A stretch of DNA of 64,000 nucleotides from Fimbriimonadaceae bacterium (GCA_019638795.1 JAHBTB010000011.1:1-64000); one strand, 5' to 3'; counted from the first letter of the stretch, positions 43,598-51,944 are shown. Numbers and translations: made by a program. The notes: generated by a model from the letters alone, not told the origin.

Positions 43598-44473
43598 TCA
43601 CTTCGCCGCTTGAAGGGCGGCGATCCGATCGTCAAGCGGCGGGTGCGACATGAACAGCTTCGTCAGCCCACCCCGGCCGTAGATCTGCATGGTCGCCATA
43701 GACTCGGCCCGGCGGTAGGGCAGGCCCTGGTTCTGCTTGAGCGTCTGCAGGGCACGGATCATGTTCTCCCGGCCTTCAAGCTGGGCGCCACCGGCGTCCG
43801 CGCGGAACTCGCGCCAGCGGCTGAACGCCATCACCACCATCGAGCCGAGGAGGGTCAGGACAGTCTGGAAGACCATGACGGTCAAGAAGTAGACCATGCC
43901 GCTGCGGTCGCGGTCGCCCGCGCCGACGACCGTCGCCAAGACACGGGCGAGAAACACGACGAACGTGTTCACGATCCCCTGGAGCAGGGTCATCGTCACC
44001 ATGTCGCCGTTGGCGACGTGGGCCACTTCGTGGCCGATGACCGCGGCGGCCGCGCCCCGGTCCATGTGCTGGAGGATGCCGGTCGAGACGGCCACGAGCG
44101 AGTTGTTCCGGCCCGGTCCCGTCGCAAAGGCGTTCATTTCTGGCGAGTCGAAGACGCCGACCTCGGGCATCTTCTCGAGGCCGGCACGCCGGGCCGCGTC
44201 GTGGACGGTCTGGACCAGCCACGCGCCCTCGGGGCCGCCGGGCCTGGCGGGGTCGATCACTTGGACCCCCATCACCGTCTTGGCCATCCACTTGCTGATG
44301 AGCAAGGAGACAAACGACCCGCCGAAGCCGACGACAAGCGAGAACACCGCTAGGGTCGGCAGGTTGATTCCGTAGGCGCTCGTGTACCGGTGCAGGCCGG
44401 TCAAGTAGACCACCGCGGTGATCGTCGTCATGACCAGCAGGTTGGTGCCGATGAGGAGGAGGATCCGTTTCAT
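43598..44473 (-). CDS. htpX: membrane metalloprotease HtpX
   Basis: A 291-residue M48 zinc protease that degrades damaged inner-membrane proteins. It has two N-terminal helices (ILLLIGTNLLVMTTITAVVY, LAVFSLVVGFGGSFVSLLI), MNAFATGPGRNNSLVAVSTG, the zinc motif VIGHEVAHVANGDMVTM with Glu acid/base, two more helices and the third ligand region SRWREFRADAGGA. The longer frame to 44566 is rejected because MKRILLLIGTNLLV is the family N-terminus. It is transcribed toward nuoE. Confidence 0.95.
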   Translation of the reverse strand: MKRILLLIGTNLLVMTTITAVVYLTGLHRYTSAYGINLPTLAVFSLVVGFGGSFVSLLISKWMAKTVMGVQVIDPARPGGPEGAWLVQTVHDAARRAGLEKMPEVGVFDSPEMNAFATGPGRNNSLVAVSTGILQHMDRGAAAAVIGHEVAHVANGDMVTMTLLQGIVNTFVVFLARVLATVVGAGDRDRSGMVYFLTVMVFQTVLTLLGSMVVMAFSRWREFRADAGGAQLEGRENMIRALQTLKQNQGLPYRRAESMATMQIYGRGGLTKLFMSHPPLDDRIAALQAAK

Positions 44474-44568
44474 AGGGTCGTACCTACATTGACGGTCGGC
44501 GGGCGGGGGAAGTGCCCGCGGCCTAGCCTGCGGCAGGGCCGGGGCCCGACCCGGTATCCTCCGCACCC

Positions 44569-44673
44569 ATGAAGAAGTCGAACCCGACCCGCCGCATCCG
44601 CCAGAACAGCACGGTCAAGAAGCTGAAGCGGCGCCTCCGCGGCCTCCGCCAGGGCAAGCGGTCCGTCGTTTGA
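44569..44673 (+). CDS. 34-residue very basic small protein
   Basis: A 34-codon frame, MKKSNPTRRIRQNSTVKKLK continuing RRLRGLRQGKRSVV, with about half of the residues Lys or Arg. It resembles nucleic-acid- or ribosome-binding microproteins in composition but I recognise no family. It lies alone on the plus strand between htpX and a GNAT gene. No ribosome site is seen; TATCCT ends 8 nt before the ATG, the same arrangement as at nth and trpD, which supports a leaderless gene. Small size makes chance occurrence possible. Confidence 0.45.
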   Translation: MKKSNPTRRIRQNSTVKKLKRRLRGLRQGKRSVV

Positions 44674-44677
44674 CCCG

Positions 44678-45199
44678 TCAGCCGAGCCGGGCGGCCAATT
44701 CGGGCAGGTCGTCCCAGGACATCAGCACTTCCTCGTAGTCGTGGGCGCCGATGCGCAGGGGCCCGGCATGGAACCGCACCGCTCCGAGGCGTTCATAGAG
44801 TCGCCACGCCCGGGGGTTGTCCCGGAGCGCCCCGATGCACATGCCTTGGTGGCCTTGGGCCGTCGCGTCGGTGACGCAAGCACGGATCAGCGCGGTGCCG
44901 TGGCCCTGGCCCTGGTGGTCGGGATGCACGAACACGGTGTAGAGCATCGCGGGAAACGGCCAGTCCGCTTCATGGTCCACGCCCCAGCGTGCTTGGCCGA
45001 CGATCTGTCCCTCGACAAACGAGGCGAACACCGGCTCACCGTCCAGGAGCCGCTTGCGGAAGATCTCGGTCGCCGACTCGTCGGTGAAGAGGGCGAGGTC
45101 GTCGGGGTGGAGGATGCCCGCATAGGCCTTGGTCAGGCTCCGTACGTGGGCCCGTGCTATCCCCGGGGCGTCTTCGACCACCGCACGGCGGACGTCCAT
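44678..45199 (-). CDS. GNAT family N-acetyltransferase
   Basis: A 173-residue acetyltransferase. The acetyl-CoA motif A is clear: MLYTVFVHPDHQGQGHGTAL (Q/RxxGxG/A), followed by motif B NPRAWRLYERLGAVRF. The N-terminus VRRAVVEDAPGIARAHVRSL is the usual beta1-alpha1 of GNATs. Substrate is unknown. Its ATG is 4 nt after the nuoD stop, so it is co-transcribed with nuoD, an unexpected partner. Confidence 0.88.
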   Translation of the reverse strand: MDVRRAVVEDAPGIARAHVRSLTKAYAGILHPDDLALFTDESATEIFRKRLLDGEPVFASFVEGQIVGQARWGVDHEADWPFPAMLYTVFVHPDHQGQGHGTALIRACVTDATAQGHQGMCIGALRDNPRAWRLYERLGAVRFHAGPLRIGAHDYEEVLMSWDDLPELAARLG

Positions 45200-45203
45200 A
45201 GGC

Positions 45204-46421
45204 TTAACGGTCGATTTCGCCGAGGACGATGTCGATCGACCCGATGATCGCGATGACGTCGGCGATGAGCCGCCCCACCGCCAAGACTTCGAGAGCCTTG
45301 AGGTTCATGAAGCTGGGCGGACGCTCGTGCCACCGGTACGGGCGCGACGTCCCGTCACCGACGACGTAGAACCCCAGCTCGCCCTTCGGGCCCTCGATGC
45401 CGGCGTACGCCTCGCCGACCGGGACGCGGAAGCCCTCGGTGTACAGCTTGAAGTGGTGGATCACCGATTCCATCGAGTTGTCCAACTCTTCCCGGGGCGG
45501 CGGTGCGACCTTGCGGTCCTCCGTCCTCCACGCTCCTTCGGGCAGGCCGTCGATCGCCTGGGTGATGATCTTGTGGCTCTCTTTCATCTCGGCGATGCGG
45601 ACGAGGAACCGGTCGTACACGTCGCCGACTTCGCCGACCGGGATCTGGAAGTCGAATTCGTCGTAGCAACAATACGGGGTCGCCTTGCGCAGGTCGAAGG
45701 CCACGCCGCTCCCGCGGGCGATGGGGCCGCTGCACCCGAGGTCGAGCGCCTGGGCACCGGTCAGGACGCCGACGCCCTGGGTCCGTTCCTTCCAGATCGG
45801 GTTCTCCACCAGCAATCCTTCGACCGCGTCGAGTTCGCTGAGGAAACCGTCGAGGAACCGGCGGAGTTTGATCTCGAACCCTTCGGGCATGTCGCCGCGA
45901 AGCCCGCCGGGCACGATCCACGAGGGCATCATGCGCACGCCGGAGAACATTTCGAACAGGTCGAGGACCAGTTCGCGCTGCTGCATGATATAGAAGAAGG
46001 GCGTCATTGCGCCCAGGTCCAGGGCGTGGGTGCCTAGCCAGACGCAGTGGCTCGCCAGCCGGCTGAGTTCGGCGAGGATGACGCGCAGGTACTGCCCGCG
46101 CCGTGGCACTTCGACCTGCAGGAGCTTTTCTACGGCCAAGGCGTGGGCGAGGTTGTTCCCGTTGGCGTTCAGATAGTCCATGCGGTCGGTCATGACGACG
46201 CACTTGTGATAGGTCTGGTACTCAGCCTCCTTCTCCATACCGGTGTGGAGGTAGCCGATGACCGACTTGCACTGGACGATGACCTCGCCCTCCAGTTCGC
46301 AGATGACGCGCAGCACGCCGTGGGTGCTGGGGTGCTGCGGCCCCATGTTGACGACCATCGTGTTCTCGCCGGTGCGTTGGAAGACGGTCTCTGTGGAGGG
46401 GATGAACGTGTGCTGGCTCAT
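45204..46421 (-). CDS. nuoD: NADH-quinone oxidoreductase subunit D
   Basis: A 405-residue 49-kDa-type subunit of complex I that forms the quinone pocket with NuoB. Typical blocks are NMGPQHPSTHGVLRVICELE, IGYLHTGMEKEAEYQTYHKC, WLGTHALDLGAMTPFFYIM and the C-terminal DIVLGEIDR. The ATG at 46421 fits the family N-terminus; an upstream frame adds 37 unrelated residues. It lies 4.5 kb from nuoC with three prepilin-lipoprotein cassettes between, and a GNAT gene follows directly. Confidence 0.96.
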   Translation of the reverse strand: MSQHTFIPSTETVFQRTGENTMVVNMGPQHPSTHGVLRVICELEGEVIVQCKSVIGYLHTGMEKEAEYQTYHKCVVMTDRMDYLNANGNNLAHALAVEKLLQVEVPRRGQYLRVILAELSRLASHCVWLGTHALDLGAMTPFFYIMQQRELVLDLFEMFSGVRMMPSWIVPGGLRGDMPEGFEIKLRRFLDGFLSELDAVEGLLVENPIWKERTQGVGVLTGAQALDLGCSGPIARGSGVAFDLRKATPYCCYDEFDFQIPVGEVGDVYDRFLVRIAEMKESHKIITQAIDGLPEGAWRTEDRKVAPPPREELDNSMESVIHHFKLYTEGFRVPVGEAYAGIEGPKGELGFYVVGDGTSRPYRWHERPPSFMNLKALEVLAVGRLIADVIAIIGSIDIVLGEIDR

Positions 46422-46539
46422 AGGGGCTTGGCCTGGTTCCAAGATACCCGGGCCAGGGCGTCTTCGAAAGGTGGCCGGGCCCCGGTGTGACAGTCCTGAC
46501 TTAGCTCGGGCGAAGGATTGGACGACGGACATATAGAAA

Positions 46540-46567
46540 GTCTCCCCGCCTGGTCCGGCGGGGAGAC
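46540..46567 (-). terminator. intrinsic terminator ending cassette D
   Basis: GTCTCCCCGCC (46540-46550) pairs with GGCGGGGAGAC (46557-46567) across a 6-nt loop. On the minus strand it is followed by TTTCTATAT. It separates lipoprotein D from nuoD. Confidence 0.8.
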
Positions 46568-46589
46568 AGTGGTCTGTCCAGGGACGCCG

Positions 46590-46757
46590 TCAGTCGAGAC
46601 TAGGCTGGGGCAGGCCCTTGCCCTGCCGACCTTCTTTGCCCGCCCCCTGGTCGGTAGCGGTTTTTGTCTCGCCGGTGTAGGTCGTCTCTTCCTTCTGGCA
46701 CCCGGTCATGACCATGACCCCGAGCACGAGCAGGACGGCGAAGATGCGCTTCAGCAT
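46590..46757 (-). CDS. small lipoprotein D (cassette D)
   Basis: A 55-residue lipoprotein: MLKRIFAVLLVLGVMVMTGC with Gln at +2, then KEETTYTGETKTATDQGAGK and a short Gly/Lys/Gln tail ending LPQPSLD. The mature peptide is only about 36 residues and has no fold visible from sequence. It starts 7 nt after the prepilin D stop and is followed by an intrinsic terminator. The upstream alternative start (46778) would overlap prepilin D and lengthen the signal unnaturally. Confidence 0.68.
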   Translation of the reverse strand: MLKRIFAVLLVLGVMVMTGCQKEETTYTGETKTATDQGAGKEGRQGKGLPQPSLD

Positions 46758-46764
46758 GGTGGGT

Positions 46765-47742
46765 CTAGCCACCTCCAAAGTCGCAGTCGGCTGCGGTGTA
46801 GGTGTCCTTGTCCGGGCGGAAGTAGCCCGGATAGAACGTGTTCACGCCGGGGTTTTTGCCCGAGCCCGGGGCGACGCAGTCGGTCATCCAGTAGGCGACG
46901 CCCGGGGCGGGGTCGCTCGGGTCTCCGGCCGACCACGGGTTGCTGTTGACGTTCTCGGAGTAGTTCGGCCACTTGGGGAAGGTCAAGGGAATGAACTTCG
47001 TGTGGGTGTCCGCATAGGTGAACGGCATCCCGTTCCCGTACATTTGGACGTTGGTCGGATATCCGAGGCCCCACCACACATACCCGTAGGCGGCACCACC
47101 GCAGTAACCGAACTGGTCGCTCTCCGACGGCCTGGCCCCCGGATTGAAGTGACAAGAAGCGCCGGAGCAACAAAGGCTCGGGTTGCTGATCGCCGCCCCC
47201 CGGAGGTTCTTGTTGTAGGCCCCACCCCATGCCAGAGGCACGTCGGCCGGTTTGTTGACCGCCGTCGCGTTGTAGGCGTGGAGCAAGCCGTTGGGGAAGG
47301 CGCTGACCGACGGGGGTTGGTATCCCGCCGTGGCGGCGACGAACCCAGGGTCTTGGACTCCCTTGCCGGCCGCTTCAAAGAGCCCATAGCTCTTCATATA
47401 GGGCTGGATGCTGTTGTGGAAGATCGCGCCCTCCTCGGACCTCCGAGGTTCGACGTTGCGACCGCCGTTGGTCGCCCAACCGTTGGGCACCACGTAGTAG
47501 TAGCCGTAGCGCCACACGTTGCCGGCGGCGGAGCTGTTCCACAGCATCAACGGGAATGTGTCGTCGTTGTCCCCCAAGTAGATGGCGCACGCCGTGCCCA
47601 TCTGCTTCTGGTTACTGATGGTTTGAGTCTTCTTGGCGGCTTCTTTGGCCTGTGCGAACACAGGGAACAGGATCGCCGCCAAGATCGCGATGATCGCGAT
47701 CACGACAAGTAGCTCGATGAGAGTGAATGCTCGTTTCTTCAT
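46765..47742 (-). CDS. prepilin-like protein D
   Basis: A 325-residue protein, leader [25 protein letters not shown] and [20 protein letters not shown]. The globular part has [20 protein letters not shown], the cysteine motif [28 protein letters not shown] in place of DSSAK, and [20 protein letters not shown] with an extra C-terminal Cys. It is the most divergent member of the C-F subtype. A near-consensus promoter (47830-47859) drives it, and its leader shares CGGAAGTGTTGA with prepilin E. Forty upstream in-frame codons lie in the leader and are excluded. Confidence 0.87.
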   Translation of the reverse strand: MKKRAFTLIELLVVIAIIAILAAILFPVFAQAKEAAKKTQTISNQKQMGTACAIYLGDNDDTFPLMLWNSSAAGNVWRYGYYYVVPNGWATNGGRNVEPRRSEEGAIFHNSIQPYMKSYGLFEAAGKGVQDPGFVAATAGYQPPSVSAFPNGLLHAYNATAVNKPADVPLAWGGAYNKNLRGAAISNPSLCCSGASCHFNPGARPSESDQFGYCGGAAYGYVWWGLGYPTNVQMYGNGMPFTYADTHTKFIPLTFPKWPNYSENVNSNPWSAGDPSDPAPGVAYWMTDCVAPGSGKNPGVNTFYPGYFRPDKDTYTAADCDFGGG

Positions 47743-47829
47743 GATGTCAACACTTCCGAACGAGATCTGACCGGACGTGCAAGAACGCCCGGTTGACTTG
47801 CACACAGCTTCGTCTGCACGTCCAAACCG

Positions 47830-47859
47830 ATTGTATGCGAGTTTTGACCGTAGTGTCAA
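47830..47859 (-). promoter_or_regulatory. near-consensus promoter of cassette D
   Basis: On the minus strand TTGACA (47859-47854) and TACAAT (47835-47830) are 18 nt apart. This is the best sigma-70-type match in the window and would give a leader of roughly 80 nt before prepilin D. Confidence 0.7.
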
Positions 47860-47922
47860 CAATTGTCACCAGTCAATGGCCAGGGAACAAAGACGTGCCA
47901 ATTGCCGGGTCAACAAATGGAC

Positions 47923-47952
47923 CGGCCCAAGCAGAGCAGTCTGCTTGGGCCG
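47923..47952 (-). terminator. hairpin ending cassette E
   Basis: CGGCCCAAGCAGA (47923-47935) pairs perfectly with TCTGCTTGGGCCG (47940-47952) around a GCAG loop. On the minus strand GTCCATTTGTTG follows. It lies 35 nt after the lipoprotein E stop. Confidence 0.7.
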
Positions 47953-47987
47953 AGTTCTGTTCGGAGGCGTCTCCGCAGCGACGCCGC

Positions 47988-48197
47988 TTACTGGGTCTGG
48001 GCCGCTTGGGTGCCGCCGGCTTCTGCCGCGGCGCCCCCGCCACCGCCGCCACCAGCGGGCATGACCTTGCTGGGCGACGGGCCGCCGTCGCCCGGATGGC
48101 CGACGGGGATCTTCGGGTTGTCTTCCGGCGGGGAAGAGCATGCGGTGAGGCCGACCACGGTGGTCAGGGCCATGGCGAGGATGAGGAGTCGCTTCAT
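47988..48197 (-). CDS. small lipoprotein E (cassette E)
   Basis: A 69-residue lipoprotein: MKRLLILAMALTTVVGLTAC with Ser at +2, then PPEDNPKIPVGHPGDGGPSP and a Gly-rich run leading to a tail of Ala, Gly, Thr and Gln. The start at 48197 begins the signal peptide; the frame opens 14 codons earlier. Unlike cassettes A-D it is 88 nt from its prepilin, with a 15-bp hairpin between, so it may have its own promoter or depend on read-through. Function unknown. Confidence 0.68.
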   Translation of the reverse strand: MKRLLILAMALTTVVGLTACSSPPEDNPKIPVGHPGDGGPSPSKVMPAGGGGGGGAAAEAGGTQAAQTQ

Positions 48198-48241
48198 GTT
48201 TCTGGATTGTTGATGGGTAAAGCTGTCGAGATTGGACAAAG

Positions 48242-48271
48242 AAGAGTCCGGGCCAGCTGGCCCGGACTCTT
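48242..48271 (-). terminator. 30-bp perfect palindrome between prepilin E and lipoprotein E
   Basis: AAGAGTCCGGGCCAG (48242-48256) is followed immediately by its exact reverse complement (48257-48271). On the minus strand CTTCTTTGTCC follows, so it can act as an intrinsic terminator or attenuator within the cassette. Confidence 0.78.
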
Positions 48272-48285
48272 GGTGACCGTTTGGC

Positions 48286-49188
48286 TTACTGGCTGCGGTC
48301 GGGGCGGAAGTAGCACCAGGCCGAACCGGCGCCCTGACCGGCGAACGTCGAGTCGCACGGCCACAGGCTCAGAGGAATGCCTTGGGCGTCGACACCGGCC
48401 CACGGGTCCATGAGCTTGCCGTCCCATGAGACATAGTTCGGATCCTTGGTCGTGCCGATCGGCTGGACCTTGGCCGAGGAGTCGCAGCGGACATAGACGC
48501 CCTTGGAGCCGTACTGCCAGGTGGTGTGCGTGAAGTCATACACGTAGTAACCGCCGTTCGAGGAGCCGGACTCGCCGTTCGGGTTGCCGCCGGGGTTGAA
48601 CAAGCAGCTCGTGAAGGTGCCTGCGCAGACGAGGGTCGGGGTCGAGAGACCGCGGCCCACGAAGTTGACGGCCTGCACGTTCCAGAACATCGGGACGACC
48701 GACGGGTTGTTGACCTGGGTCGTGCTGTAGGTGTGCAGGTAGCCGTTCATCGTCAGACCCATGCGGGCCGGCTTGACGGCGGGGTTGTAGGTTTCGCCGG
48801 CGACCTGGGCGTCGACGCCGGTGGGCATCTGGAACAGGTCGTAGTTCTTCATGTACGGCTGCAGGGAGTTGCCCCAGAAGCAGCTGGCCTGGTGGATGCG
48901 GGCCGGGTCGGTCCACGGGGCGGTGGTCACCACGTTGGCGGGCACCGGGTGGACGCCGCCGTAGAACCACGTGCCGACCGGGCGGCGGACAAAGGCCTGG
49001 GCGAACTGGTCGTCGTTGTCACCCGCATAAATCAGCATCGACAAGCCGATCTGCTTGTAGTTGCTGATGTGCTGGGTCTTCTTGGCGGCGACCTTGGCTT
49101 GGGCAAAAACGGGGAAGAGGATCGCCGCCAGGATGGCGATGATCGCGATGACGACAAGAAGCTCGATAAGGGTGAATGCTCGTTTCAT
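48286..49188 (-). CDS. prepilin-like protein E
   Basis: A 300-residue protein, leader [44 protein letters not shown]. The globular domain has MNGYLHTYSTTQVNNPSVVP, the motif CAGTFTSCLFNPGGNPNG, CDSSAKVQPIGTTKDPN and the end WCYFRPDRSQ, like C and F. The leader contains CCGGAAGTGCTGAACTC before the ATG, nearly the same as in D. A weak -35 (TTGACT, 49302-49297) lies about 110 nt upstream with no clear -10. Confidence 0.87.
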   Translation of the reverse strand: MKRAFTLIELLVVIAIIAILAAILFPVFAQAKVAAKKTQHISNYKQIGLSMLIYAGDNDDQFAQAFVRRPVGTWFYGGVHPVPANVVTTAPWTDPARIHQASCFWGNSLQPYMKNYDLFQMPTGVDAQVAGETYNPAVKPARMGLTMNGYLHTYSTTQVNNPSVVPMFWNVQAVNFVGRGLSTPTLVCAGTFTSCLFNPGGNPNGESGSSNGGYYVYDFTHTTWQYGSKGVYVRCDSSAKVQPIGTTKDPNYVSWDGKLMDPWAGVDAQGIPLSLWPCDSTFAGQGAGSAWCYFRPDRSQ

Positions 49189-49365
49189 GAGTTCAGCACT
49201 TCCGGATGAGACAAATCACTGCCCCCATTTGGGAGTAGTGGCCGATGGACCTAGGCCCACGCGGCATCTCTATTTTGCCCTGGTTTTGCTGAACTTAGTC
49301 AAGATTTGTCAGAAATGACCGGGTTGGAAACACAGTCCCCCGAAAACATTCTGGGGTCAATGTGG

Positions 49366-49398
49366 AAAACCCCTCCGACGAATCATCGTCGAAGGGGT
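49366..49398 (-). terminator. intrinsic terminator ending cassette F
   Basis: On the minus strand ACCCCTTCGACGA (49398-49386) pairs with TCGTCGGAGGGGT (49381-49369), 13 pairs including one G-T, and runs into TTTT (49369-49366). It lies 24 nt after the lipoprotein F stop. Confidence 0.85.
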
Positions 49399-49422
49399 CT
49401 GGTGAAGGGGCACCGGCAGGCT

Positions 49423-49617
49423 TCAGGGAGCCGTGGCCGTCTGGTCGGGAGCCGTTTTGGCTGGCTTACCGGCACCCTCGCTGTCCTGGAGTCCGGCGGG
49501 AGCCTTCTCCTTCGGGACGACACTGGAGGTGTCGGCGGCGGGTTCGGACGAGCAACCGACCAGCACCACCGTGCTGAGGCTGGCGACGACGAGCAGAGTT
49601 CGAATGATGGTTCGCAT
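49423..49617 (-). CDS. small lipoprotein F (cassette F)
   Basis: A 64-residue lipoprotein: MRTIIRTLLVVASLSTVVLV followed by GC and Ser at +2, then EPAADTSSVVPKEKAPAGLQ and an Ala/Lys/Pro/Thr tail. As in cassette E, it is separated from its prepilin (60 nt) by a hairpin. The ATG at 49617 is preferred over one five codons upstream. Function unknown; sequence beyond the lipobox is not alignable by eye with the other cassette lipoproteins. Confidence 0.67.
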   Translation of the reverse strand: MRTIIRTLLVVASLSTVVLVGCSSEPAADTSSVVPKEKAPAGLQDSEGAGKPAKTAPDQTATAP

Positions 49618-49639
49618 TGGGTTTGGGTTCAATAAACGG

Positions 49640-49661
49640 AGGGGAGGGCTCGCCCTCCCCT
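49640..49661 (-). terminator. hairpin between prepilin F and lipoprotein F
   Basis: AGGGGAGGGC (49640-49649) pairs with GCCCTCCCCT (49652-49661). On the minus strand CCGTTTATTG follows. It matches the position of the palindrome in cassette E. Confidence 0.62.
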
Positions 49662-49677
49662 GGAGTCCATGCTGTCC

Positions 49678-50631
49678 TTACTGGTCCCGGTCGGGCCGGA
49701 AGAAGCAGACGTACCGGTAGCCGCCCGACGTGTTTTCGTCCGTCAGGTTGCCGCACTGGTTGTCGTTGGTGCCCCAGTAAGCCCAGCTCTGCCCCTCGAT
49801 CGGAGTGGCGCGGACCAGCGCGTAGGGGTCTTTGTCGGCCGCAAGGTTGACGTTGGGGTCAAGCGCGACGCCGACCCGCTGGTACTTCGCCGAGCTGTCC
49901 ACCCGCGAGAAGACCACGCCGCCGTTGGTGTGGTTGTTGCCGAACGTCCACACGTGGTAGCTGCCGGAGTAGTTTCCGTAGCCAAAGAAGGCGGTCTGGT
50001 TGCCTTCCGCCAAGCCGGCCTGGACCGGCCCGCCCGGATTGAAGTGGCACGGGCCCGAGGTCGTGCAGCGCAACGCTGGGTTCGAGGTCGAACGGCCGTT
50101 CAGCGAGGTGTTGCCCGTTCCCGTCCAGATCAACGGCACGACGCTTGGGTTGTTGACCCCGGTCATGCTGAAGGTGTGGAGCAGGCCGTTGTAGGTCGAA
50201 CCGACGGTGGCCGGCTTGACCGTGTTGGTGAAGACTTCGCCGGGGATCGTCACCGCGTTTTGAGACGGCGAGTTGAGGATGTCCCAGTTCTTCATGTAGG
50301 GCTGCATCGCGTTGGCCCACTGGCTGGCGACCTGGCTCATGATGAGGGGGTCGTCCCAGCCCGAGGCGATCGCACCGTTCGGGGTCGGGTGGATCGTGCT
50401 GTAGCGGTGGGTCCCGTCGGCCCGGATCGAGTGCGCCAGAGGCAACACGTCGTCGTAGTCGGCGGTGTAGATGTTGAAGGCGGTCCCCAGTTGCTTCTGG
50501 TTGCTGATCGTCGCCGCTTTCTTGGCGGCGACTTTAGCCTGGGCGAACACCGGGAACAGGATGGCGGCGAGAATCGCGATGATCGCGATCACGACCAGGA
50601 GCTCGATAAGAGTGAATGCTTTTTTGATCAT
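49678..50631 (-). CDS. prepilin-like protein F
   Basis: A 317-residue protein, leader [45 protein letters not shown]. The globular part contains YNGLLHTFSMTGVNNPSVVP, CTTSGPCHFNPGGPV, VDSSAKYQRVGVALDPNVN and the end VCFFRPDRDQ, as in C and E. No ribosome site is obvious before the ATG at 50631. It lies about 270 nt beyond nuoC, behind that gene's T8 terminator, so the cassette is a separate transcription unit. Confidence 0.87.
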   Translation of the reverse strand: MIKKAFTLIELLVVIAIIAILAAILFPVFAQAKVAAKKAATISNQKQLGTAFNIYTADYDDVLPLAHSIRADGTHRYSTIHPTPNGAIASGWDDPLIMSQVASQWANAMQPYMKNWDILNSPSQNAVTIPGEVFTNTVKPATVGSTYNGLLHTFSMTGVNNPSVVPLIWTGTGNTSLNGRSTSNPALRCTTSGPCHFNPGGPVQAGLAEGNQTAFFGYGNYSGSYHVWTFGNNHTNGGVVFSRVDSSAKYQRVGVALDPNVNLAADKDPYALVRATPIEGQSWAYWGTNDNQCGNLTDENTSGGYRYVCFFRPDRDQ

Positions 50632-50841
50632 TGCAAGCGTCCATCCGTCGCATGCGACGGTGCCACCGCAACCGGCGAGGGTCTCTGTTCCTCAAAAAGC
50701 AAAAACTCCACACTGACGCCAAAAACGACGCAAAATCACCGCACGAAAGCGATAGTTAAGATGGGTACGGACGGACTGGGCTAGATAGTTCCCAGATAAT
50801 CAGCAATTTCGTGGAATGACGACTCTCACTGGGGGAAAGTC

Positions 50842-50882
50842 AAAAAAAAGCGGGCAGGGAACCGAAAGAGTTCCCTGCCCGC
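50842..50882 (-). terminator. intrinsic terminator after nuoA-nuoC
   Basis: GCGGGCAGGGAAC (50850-50862) pairs perfectly with GTTCCCTGCCCGC (50870-50882) around a 7-nt loop. On the minus strand it runs straight into eight T (50849-50842). It ends the nuoA-nuoC unit, so nuoD cannot be reached without a new promoter. Confidence 0.93.
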
Positions 50883-50898
50883 CAGATCGGATAGGTCG

Positions 50899-51504
50899 TC
50901 AGCGTCCGCCGAAGTCTTCGCTGCCCGTCTTGCCCTCGAAGCTCTCGCCCGCGTGGGGCCTTTGGAGGTCTTCGACGGCCGGGCCCGTCATCCCTTCATG
51001 GAAGACGACGTCTTCGCCGCCGAGGGGATATTCCTTCCGCAACGGGTACCCCGCCCAGTCGTCAGGCAGGAGGAACCGCTCGCCTTCCCGGGGGCCGTTG
51101 CCCTCGAAGATGACGCCGTAGAGGTCTTGGATCTCACGCTCGGGGTACTCGGCGCCCAGCCAGACGTCTTTCAAGGTCGGGACCGTCTCGCCGTCGTCGA
51201 CGGACGTCTTCACAAAGACCCGTGAGTTGTTCTTGGTCGAGAAGAGGTTGTAGACGACTTCAAAGCGGCCTTTCAGGTCGCGGTCGTGTTTCCATGCGCT
51301 GTAGTCGACGCCGACGCACTCGACAAAGTAGGTGTACTCCAGTTCGGGGTCTTCCTTCAGGAACTTCGCGACGGCGACAAGGTCGGCGGGAGCCACGCAC
51401 ACGTAAAGCTCACCCAGTTTGTCGACGCAGGCCACACCTTCGCCGAACGAGGCGGCCAGCCGCACGGCCTCAAGCCGCTGGTCGTCCAGCATCGGGGCCG
51501 GCAC
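50899..51504 (-). CDS. nuoC: NADH-quinone oxidoreductase subunit C
   Basis: A 201-residue 30-kDa-type subunit of the complex I peripheral arm. The diagnostic block AEYPEREIQDLYGVIFEGN and the following LLPDDWAGYPLRKEYPL are present. The C-terminal 25 residues are a hydrophilic tail (PHAGESFEGKTGSEDFGG). It starts one base after the nuoA stop, so nuoA and nuoC are translationally coupled with no nuoB between, and ends at a strong terminator. Confidence 0.96.
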   Translation of the reverse strand: MPAPMLDDQRLEAVRLAASFGEGVACVDKLGELYVCVAPADLVAVAKFLKEDPELEYTYFVECVGVDYSAWKHDRDLKGRFEVVYNLFSTKNNSRVFVKTSVDDGETVPTLKDVWLGAEYPEREIQDLYGVIFEGNGPREGERFLLPDDWAGYPLRKEYPLGGEDVVFHEGMTGPAVEDLQRPHAGESFEGKTGSEDFGGR

Positions 51505-51505
51505 G

Positions 51506-51937
51506 TCAGTTCACCTCCGGTGCGGGAGTGGAACCCAGCTTTTCCGGCTGCAACGAGGTCGTCTCGTCCCAGTCGATCGCCCCGACACGCAGGACATAGG
51601 CGTAGCCGACGATCCAAGTCGACAAGTACACCACGACCTCGACGAAGCTGAAAACCTTGAACGAAATGTCCGTCGCCGGGTTGTTGAAGACGGTCAGCCA
51701 ACTCCACAGGAAGACGACCTCGATGTCGAACATGACGAAGAGGATCGCGACCAGATAGAACTTGATCGGGAACCGTTCGTTGGCGTTGCCCGAGGGTTCG
51801 ACGCCGCACTCATAGGGCGACGACTTGTAGGGAGTGTTCTTCTTGGGCCCGAGCACCCAGCTCAACGTCACCATCGCCGTGCAGATCACCGCTGCGACCA
51901 CCATGAGGATCAGCAACGGGACGAAGTCGTTCTGCAT
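51506..51937 (-). CDS. nuoA: NADH-quinone oxidoreductase subunit A
   Basis: A 143-residue three-helix membrane subunit: FVPLLILMVVAAVICTAMVT, then the conserved loop PYECGVEPSGNANERFPIKF and FYLVAILFVMFDIEVVFLW, ending in a third helix VVVYLSTWIVGYAYVLRVG. The frame is open far upstream across trpD, but MQNDFVPLLIL at 51937 is the family start. TAACAT lies 7 nt before the ATG, suggesting a leaderless mRNA. Divergent from trpD. Confidence 0.95.
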   Translation of the reverse strand: MQNDFVPLLILMVVAAVICTAMVTLSWVLGPKKNTPYKSSPYECGVEPSGNANERFPIKFYLVAILFVMFDIEVVFLWSWLTVFNNPATDISFKVFSFVEVVVYLSTWIVGYAYVLRVGAIDWDETTSLQPEKLGSTPAPEVN

Positions 51938-51944
51938 ATCACGG

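Noticed and set aside
43413-43601. 62-codon frame between nuoE and htpX
   Set aside because: Starts inside the htpX terminator hairpin, has a low-complexity tail and no ribosome binding site.
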